A stretch of DNA of 64,000 nt from assembly GCF_037126465.1 (NCBI RefSeq), contig NC_088201.1, forward strand, positions 230,040,258 to 230,104,257, in the 5' to 3' direction. The DNA comes from Ornithodoros turicata. Its lineage: Eukaryota; Arthropoda; Arachnida; Ixodida; Argasidae. The position numbers were made by a program, and so were the translations under genes. The notes below the pieces were generated by a model, which did not search any database, was not told where the DNA came from, and was given only the letters and a program-made list of their open reading frames with translations. The number at the start of each line of letters is the position of its first letter. The first letter of the stretch is position 1. Below, in pieces: positions 57,962-64,000 of the stretch.

Positions 57962-60900
57962 TTGGGTTGGGTTAGGTTAGGTTAGGTTAGGTTAGGTTAG
58001 TTTAGGTTAGGTTAGGCTAGGCTAGGCTAGGTTAGGCTAGGCTAGGCTACGAGCATGTACAGCGTAGTAAGGCGTAGCAGCGGCCGCGTTTCGTCGGTGA
58101 AGCTACCATGAGAGAGCTGCCGGCATGGCAAAACGGTGTTCTAGTTAGGTTAGGTTAGGCTACGAGCGCGTACAGCGTAGTAAGGCTTGGCAGCGGCCGC
58201 GTTTCGTCGGTGAAGCTATCATGAGAGAGCTGCCGGCATTGGAAAACTGTGTTCTAGTTATGTTAGGTTAGGTTAGGTTAGGTTAGGCTAGGCAAGTGTA
58301 GGCTAGGCTAGGTTAGGTTAGGTTAGGTTAGGTTAGGCTAGGCTAGGCTAGGCTAGGCTAGGCTAGCTAGGCTAGGCTAGGCTAGGCTAGGTTAGGTTAG
58401 GTTAGGTTAGGTTAGGTTAGGTTAGGTTAGGTTAGGTTAGGTTAGGTTAGGTTAAGTTAAGTTAAGTTAAGTTAGGTTATGTTAGGTTAGGTTAGGTTAG
58501 GTTAGGCTCTCTATCATGAGAGAGCGGCCGGCTTTGGAAAACTGTGTTCTGGTCTGGTCAGGTCAGGTTAGGCTAGGCTAGGCTAGGCTACGAGCGCGTA
58601 CAGCGTAGTAAGGCTTAGCAGCGGCTGCGTTTCGTCAGTGAAGTTATCATGAGAGAGCTGCCGGCGTTGGAAAACAGTGTTCTAGGTTATGTTAGGTTAG
58701 GTTAGGTTAGGTTAGGTTAGGCTAGGCTAGGCTAGGCTAGGCTAGGCTACGAGCGCGTACAGCGCAGTAAGGCTTAGCAGCGGCCGCGTTTCGTCGTTGA
58801 ATCTATCATGAGAGAGCTGCCGGCTTTGGAAAACTGTGTTCTGGTCTGGTCAGGTCAGCTTAGGTCAGGTTAGGTTAGGTTGGGCTAGGTTACGAGCGCG
58901 TACAGCGTAGTAAGGCTAGCAGCGGCTGCGTTTCGTCGGTGAAGCTATCATGAGAGAGCTGCTGGCATTGGAAAACTGTGTTTAGTTTAGTTTAGTTTAG
59001 TTTAGTTTAGTTTAGTTTAGGTTAGGTTAGGTTCGGTTCGACTAGGCTCGGCTAGGCTAGGCTAGGCTACGAGCGCGTACAGCGTAGTAAGGCTTGGCAG
59101 CGGCCGCGTTTCGTCGGTGAAGCTATCATGAGACAGCTGCTGGCATTGCAAAGTGCATTTTAGTTAGGTTAGGTTAGGCTACCAGCGCGTACAGCGTAGT
59201 AAGGCTTAGCAGCGGCCACGTTTCGTCGGTGAAGCTACCATGAGAGAGCTGCCGGCATTGGAAAACTGTGTGTTGGGTTGGGTTGGGTTGGGTTGGGTTA
59301 GGTTAGGTTAGGTTAGGTTAGGTTAGGTTAGGTTAGGTTAGGTTAGGTTAGGTTAGGCTAGGCTAGGCTAGGCTAGGCTAGGTTACGCTAGGTTAGGCTA
59401 CGTTAGGTTAGGTTAGGCTAGGCTAGGCTACGAGCATGTACAGCGTAGTAAGGCGTAGCAGCGGCCGCGTTTCGTCGGTGAAGCTACCATGAGAGAGCTG
59501 CCGGCATTGGAAAACTGTGTTTAGTTTAGTTTAGGTTAGGTTAGATTAGGTTCGGTTCGGTTCGACTAGGCTCGGCTCGGCTAGGCTAGGCTACGAGCGC
59601 GTACAGCGTAGTAAGGCTTAGCAGCGGCCGCGTTTCGTCGGTGAAGCTATCATGGGAAAGCTGCCGGCATTGCAAAACGGCGTTCTAGTTAGGTAAGGTT
59701 AGGCTACGAGCGGGTACAGCGTAGTAAGGCTTGGCAGCGGCCGCGTTTCGTCGGTGAAGCTATCATGAGACAGCTGCTGGCATTGCAAAGTGGCGTTTTA
59801 GTTAGGTTAGGTTAGGTTAGGATAGGCTACCAGCGCGTACAGCGTAGTAAGGCTTAGCAGCGGCCGCGTCTCGTCGGTGAAGCTACCATGAGAGAGCTGC
59901 CGGCATCGGAAAACTGTGTGTTGTGTTGGGTTGGGTTGGTTTGGGTTAGGTTAGGTTAGTTTAGGTTAGGTTAGGCTAGGCTAGGCTAGGCTGGGTTCGG
60001 CTAGGCTAGGCTAGGCTACGAGCATGTACAGCGTAGTAAGGCGTAGCAGCGGCCGCGTTTCGTCGGTGAAACTACCATGAGAGAGCTGCCGGCATTGGAA
60101 AACAGTGTTCTAGGTTATGTTAGGTTAGGTTAGGTTAGGTTAGGTTAGGCTAGGCTAGGCTAGGCTAGGCTAGGCTAGGCTACGAGCGCGTACAGCGCAG
60201 TAAGGCTTAGCAGCGGCCGCGTTTCGTCGTTGAAGCTATCATGAGAGAGCTGCCGGCTTTGGAAAACTGTGTTCTGGTCTGGTCAGGTCAGCTCAGGTCA
60301 GGTTAGGTTAGCTTGGGCTAGGCTACGAGCGCGTACAGCGTAGTAAGGCTTAGCAGCGGCTGCGTTTCGTCGGTGAAGCTATCATGAGAGAGCTGCTGGC
60401 ATTGGAAAACTGTGTTTAGTTTAGTTTAGTTTAGGTTAGGTTAGGTTAGGTTCGACTAGGCTCGGCTAGGCTAGGCTAGGCTACGAGCGCGTACAGCGTA
60501 GTAAGGCTTGGCAGCGGCCACGTTTCGTCGGTGAAGCTATCATGAGAGAGCTGCCGGCATTGGAAAACTGTGTGTTGGGTTGGGTTGGGTTGGGTTAGGT
60601 TAGGTTAGGTTAGGTTAGGTTAGGTTAGGTTAGGTTAGGTTAGGCTAGGCTAGGCTAGGCTAGGTTACGCTAGGTTAGGCTAGGTTAGGTTAGGTTTTGC
60701 TGGGCTAGGCTACGAGCATGTACAGCGTAGTAAGGCGTAGCAGCGGCTGCGTTTCGTCGGTGAAGCTACCATGAGAGAGCTGCCGGCATGGCAAAACGGC
60801 GTTCTAGTTAGGTTAGGTTAGGCTACGAGCGCGTACAGCGTAGTAAGGCTTAGCAGCGGCTGCGTTTCGTCGGTGAAGCTATCATGAGAGAGCTGCCGGC

Positions 60901-62727
60901 GTTGGAAAACTGTGTTTAGTTTAGTTTAGGTTAGGTTAGATTAGGTTCGGTTCGGTTCGACTAGGCTTGGCTCGGCTAGGCTAGGCTACGAGCGCGTACA
61001 GCATAGTAAGGCTTAGCAGCGGCCGCGTTTCGTCGGTGAAGCTATCATGGGAAAGCTGCCGGCATTGCAAAACGGCGTTTTAGTTAGGTAAGGTTAGGCT
61101 ACGAGCGCGTACAGCGTAGTAAGGCTTGGCAGCGGCCGCGTTTCGTCGGTGAAGCTATCATGAGACAGCTGCTGGCATTGCAAAGTGGCGTTTTAGTTAG
61201 GTTAGGTTAGGTTAGGATAGGCTACCAGCGCGTACAGCGTAGTAAGGCTTAGCAGCGGCCGCGTCTCGTCGGTGAAGCTTCCATGAGAGAGCTGCCGGCA
61301 TCGGAAAACTGTGTGTTGGGTTGGGTTGGGTTGGGTTACGTTAGGTTAGTTTAGGTTAGGTTAGGCTAGGCTAGGCTAGGTTAGGCTATGCTAGGCTACG
61401 AGCATGTACAGCGTAGTAAGGCGTAGCAGCGGCCGCGTTTCGTCGGTGAAGCTACCATGAGAGAGCTGCCGGCATGGCAAAACGGCGTTCTAGTTAGGTT
61501 AGGTTAGGCTACGAGCGCGTACAGCGTAGTAAGGTTTAGCAGCGGCCGCGTTTCGTCGGTGAAGCTATCATTAGAGAGCTGCCGGCATTGGAAAACTGTT
61601 CTAGTTAGGTTAGGTTAGGCTACGAACGCGTACAGCGTAGTAAGGCTTAGCAGCGGCCGCGTTTCGTCGGTGAAGCTATCATGAGAGAGCTGCCGGCATT
61701 GGAAAACTGTTCTAGTTAGGTTAGGTTAGGTTAGGCTACGAGCGCGTACAGCGTAGTAAGGCTTAGCAGCGGCCGTGTTTCGTCGGTGAAGCTATCATGA
61801 GAGAGCTGCCGGCATTGGAAAACTGTGTTCTGGCCTGGTCTGGTTAGCTCAGGTCAGGTCAGGTTAGGTTAGGTTAAGCTAGGCTAGGCTACGAGCGCGT
61901 ACAGAGTAGTAAGGCTTAGCAGTGGCCGCGTTTCGTCGGTGAAGCTATAATGAGACAGCTGCCGGCATTGAAAAACAGTGCTCTAGGTTATGTTAGGTTA
62001 GGTTAGGTTAGGTTAGGATAGGCTAGGCTAGGCTAGGTTAGGCTAGGTTAGGTTAAGTTTGGTTAGGTTAGACTAGGTTAGGTTAGGTTAGGCTAGGCTA
62101 GGCTAGGCTAGGGTAGGCTAGGCGAGGCTAGGTTAGGCTACGAGCGCGTACAGCGTAGTAAGGCTTAGCAGCGGCCGAGTTTCGTCGGTGAAGCTATCAT
62201 GAGAGAGCTACCGGCATTGGAAAACTGTGCTCTAGGTTATGTTAGGTTAGGTTAGGTTAGGATAGGCAAGGCTAGGTTAGGTTAAGTTAGGTTAGGTTAG
62301 ACTAGGTTAGGTTAGGTTAGGCTAGGCTAGGCTAGGCTAGGCTAGGGTAGGCTAGGCTAGGCTACGTTAGGCTACGAGCGCGTACAGTGTAGTAAGGCAT
62401 AGCAGCGGCCACGTTTCGTCCGTGAAGCTACCATGAGAGAGCTGCCGGCATTGGAAAACTGTGTGTTGGGTTGGGTTAGCTTAGGTTAGGTTAGGCTAGA
62501 CTAGGCTAGGTTAGGCTAGGTTAGGTTAGGTTAGGCTAGGCTAGGCTAGGCTAGGCTACGAGCGCGTACAGCGTAGTAAGGCTTAGCAGCGGCCGCGTTT
62601 CGTCGGTGAAGCTATCATGAGAGAGCTGCCGGCTTTGGAAAACTGTGTTCTGGTCTGGTCAGGTCAGGTCAGGTCAGGATAGGTTAGTCTAGGCTACGAG
62701 CGCGTACAGCGTAGTAAGGCTTAGAAG

Positions 62728-64000
62728 CGGGTGCGTTTCGTCGGTGAAGCTATCATGAGAGAGCTGCCGGCATTGGAAAACTGTGTTTAGTTTAGTTTAG
62801 GTTAGGTTAGGTTCCGTTCGGTTCGGTTCAACTAGGCTCGGCTAGGCTAGGCTAGGCTACCAGCGCGTACAGCGTAGTAAGGCTTAGCAGCGGGCGCGTT
62901 TCGTGGGTGAAGTTATCATGAGAGAGCTGCCGGCATTGGAAAACTGTGTTTAGTTTAGTTTAGGTTAGGTTAGGTTCCGTTCGGTTCAGTTCAACTAGGC
63001 TCGGCTAGGCTAGGCTAGGCTACCAGCGCGTACAGTGTAGTAAGGCTTAGCAGCAGCTGCATTTCGTCGGTGAAGCTATCATGAGAGAGCTGCCGGCATT
63101 GGAAAACTGTGTTCTAGGTTATGTTAGGTTAAGTTAGGTTAGGTTAGGTTAGGCTAGGCAAGGGTAGGCTAGGCAAGGGTAGGCTAGGCTAGGCTAGGTT
63201 AGGTTAGGTTAGGTTAGGTTAAGTTAGGTTAGGTTAAGTTAGGTTATGTTATGTTAGGTTAGGTTAGGCTCTCTATCATGAGAGAGCTGCCGGCTTTGGA
63301 AAACTGTGTTCTGGTCTGGTCAGGTCAGGTCAGGTCAGGTCAGGTTAGGTTAGGTTAGGTTAGGCTAGGCTACGAGCGCGTACAGCGTAGTAAGGCTTAG
63401 CAGCGCCTGCGTTTCGTCGGTGAAGCTATCATGAGAGAGCTGCTGGCATTGGAAAACTGTGTTTAGTTTAGTTTAGGTTAGGTTCGGTTCGGTTCGGTTC
63501 AAGTGGGCTCGGCTCGGCTAGGCTAGGCTACGAGCGCGTACAGCGTAGTAAGGCTTAGCAGCGGCTGCGTTTCGTCAGTGAAGTTATCATGAGAGAGCTG
63601 CCGGCGTTGGAAAACAGTGTTCTAGGTTATGTTAGGTTAGGTTAGGTTAGGTTAGGTTAGGTTAGGTTAGGCTAGGCTAGGCTAGGCTAGGCTAGGCTAC
63701 GAGCGCGTACAGCGCAGTAAGGCTTAGCAGCGGCCGCGTTTCGTCGTTGAAGCTATCATGAGAGAGCTGCCGGCTTTGGAAAACTGTGTTCTGGTCTGGT
63801 CAGGTCAGCTCAGGTCAGGTTAGGTTAGGTTGGGCTAGGCTACGAGCGCGTACAGCGTAGTAAGGCTTAGCAGCGGCTGCGTTTCGTCGGTGAAGCTATC
63901 ATGAGAGAGCTGCCGGCATCGGAAAACTGTGTGTTGGGTTGGGTTGGGTAGGGTTAGGTTAGGTTAGGTTAGGTTACGCTAGGCTACGAGCATGTACAGC
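62728..64000 (+). repeat. Satellite after the last 12.79-kb unit
   Basis: After copy C the sequence continues with TTTAG/TTCGG phrases like those at 30440-30840, then a CAAGG array, a truncated spacer near 63268, and phrases like those at 24.7-25.2 kb. It is thus made from the same parts in a different order. The window ends inside a GAGCATG-type spacer. No gene is seen. Confidence 0.82.

Larger units (their letters stand above)
49961..62727 (+). repeat. 12.79-kb higher-order unit, copy C
   Basis: The third tandem unit has the same phrase order and the LINE fragment at 54829-55258. Array lengths equal those of B at every site I compared. Scattered one-base indels continue to about 59.2 kb; beyond that the sequence is clean. 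At the right edge (GCTTAGAAGCGGGTGCG) it does not loop back to the unit start but continues into TTTAG-type phrases, so the tandem series ends here. Confidence 0.9.
1..64000 (+). repeat. Composite telomere-like satellite (pentamer arrays plus ~95-bp spacer)
   Basis: The whole window, apart from one MITE and three LINE fragments, alternates two components. One is a run of 5-bp units related to the arthropod telomere repeat TTAGG, from about 3 to over 40 units long. The other is a CpG-rich spacer of about 95 bp that begins CTACGAGCGCGTACAG and ends near GGAAAACTGTGTG. Orientation never changes: the G-rich strand is always +. Within a run the unit types come in a fixed order rather than at random. 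Arrays of these pentamers meet a stop codon in all six frames, so they cannot encode protein. Function is unknown; a subtelomeric or interstitial telomere-derived location is inferred. A terminal telomere is unlikely because no long pure TTAGG run is present. Confidence 0.95.

Noticed and set aside
1..64000. CRISPR-like appearance: conserved repeat alternating with variable sequence
   Set aside because: The conserved part is about 95 bp, the variable part is low-complexity pentamers of uneven length, and no cas genes or unique spacers are present. It is a eukaryotic satellite.
63900..64000. Right end as the true chromosome end
   Set aside because: The G-rich strand points right, but the window ends within a spacer with no long pure TTAGG run, so no telomere cap is shown.

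Overview
The window is almost entirely one composite satellite and has no host gene. Its basic phrase is a run of 5-bp telomere-like units (TTAGG and one-step variants TTGGG, CTAGG, TCAGG, TCTGG, TTTAG, TTCGG, CGAGG) followed by a conserved spacer of about 95 bp. The spacer usually carries a NotI site, and the phrase repeats every ~100-400 bp from base 1 to base 64000. TTAGG is the ancestral arthropod telomere unit. The only protein-coding remnant is the C-terminal end of a non-LTR retrotransposon with a CX2CX7HX4C motif and an AATAAAGTTGTTGTT-type 3' end, as is common in tick genomes. I infer an arthropod, probably a chelicerate and perhaps a tick, in subtelomeric or interstitial telomere-derived heterochromatin. 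The G-rich strand is on + throughout, so if the block lies near a chromosome end, that end would be to the right; no pure terminal TTAGG array is seen.

Layout. 1-2015: satellite with CGAGG tails. 2016-2556: a single 541-bp MITE-like DNA transposon inside a spacer, with PIF/Harbinger-like TTA target duplication. 2750-6665: a 1.77-kb higher-order repeat (two copies plus a partial third). 7241-10463: a ~1.6-kb duplication, then a 261-bp tandem repeat. 12180-15900: interleaved 0.91-kb and ~0.77-kb duplications. 16-24.4 kb: mixed phrases, where TTTAG/TTCGG and truncated-spacer phrases first become common. 24374-62727: three tandem copies (A, B, C) of a ~12.79-kb higher-order unit, each carrying the same 5'-truncated LINE fragment with its own ~20-bp target duplication. 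62728-64000: further satellite related to the interior of the unit.

The satellite appears to have evolved at several scales: slippage of pentamers, exchange of whole phrases, kb-scale duplications, and finally triplication of a 12.8-kb block after the LINE inserted. Copies B and C share every pentamer count I compared and differ from A. Single-base indels cluster from about 46.4 to 59.2 kb, about one unit length, so the third copy needs checking as a possible assembly product. Pentamer arrays put a TAG or TAA stop in every frame of both strands within 15 bp, which explains the absence of long ORFs.
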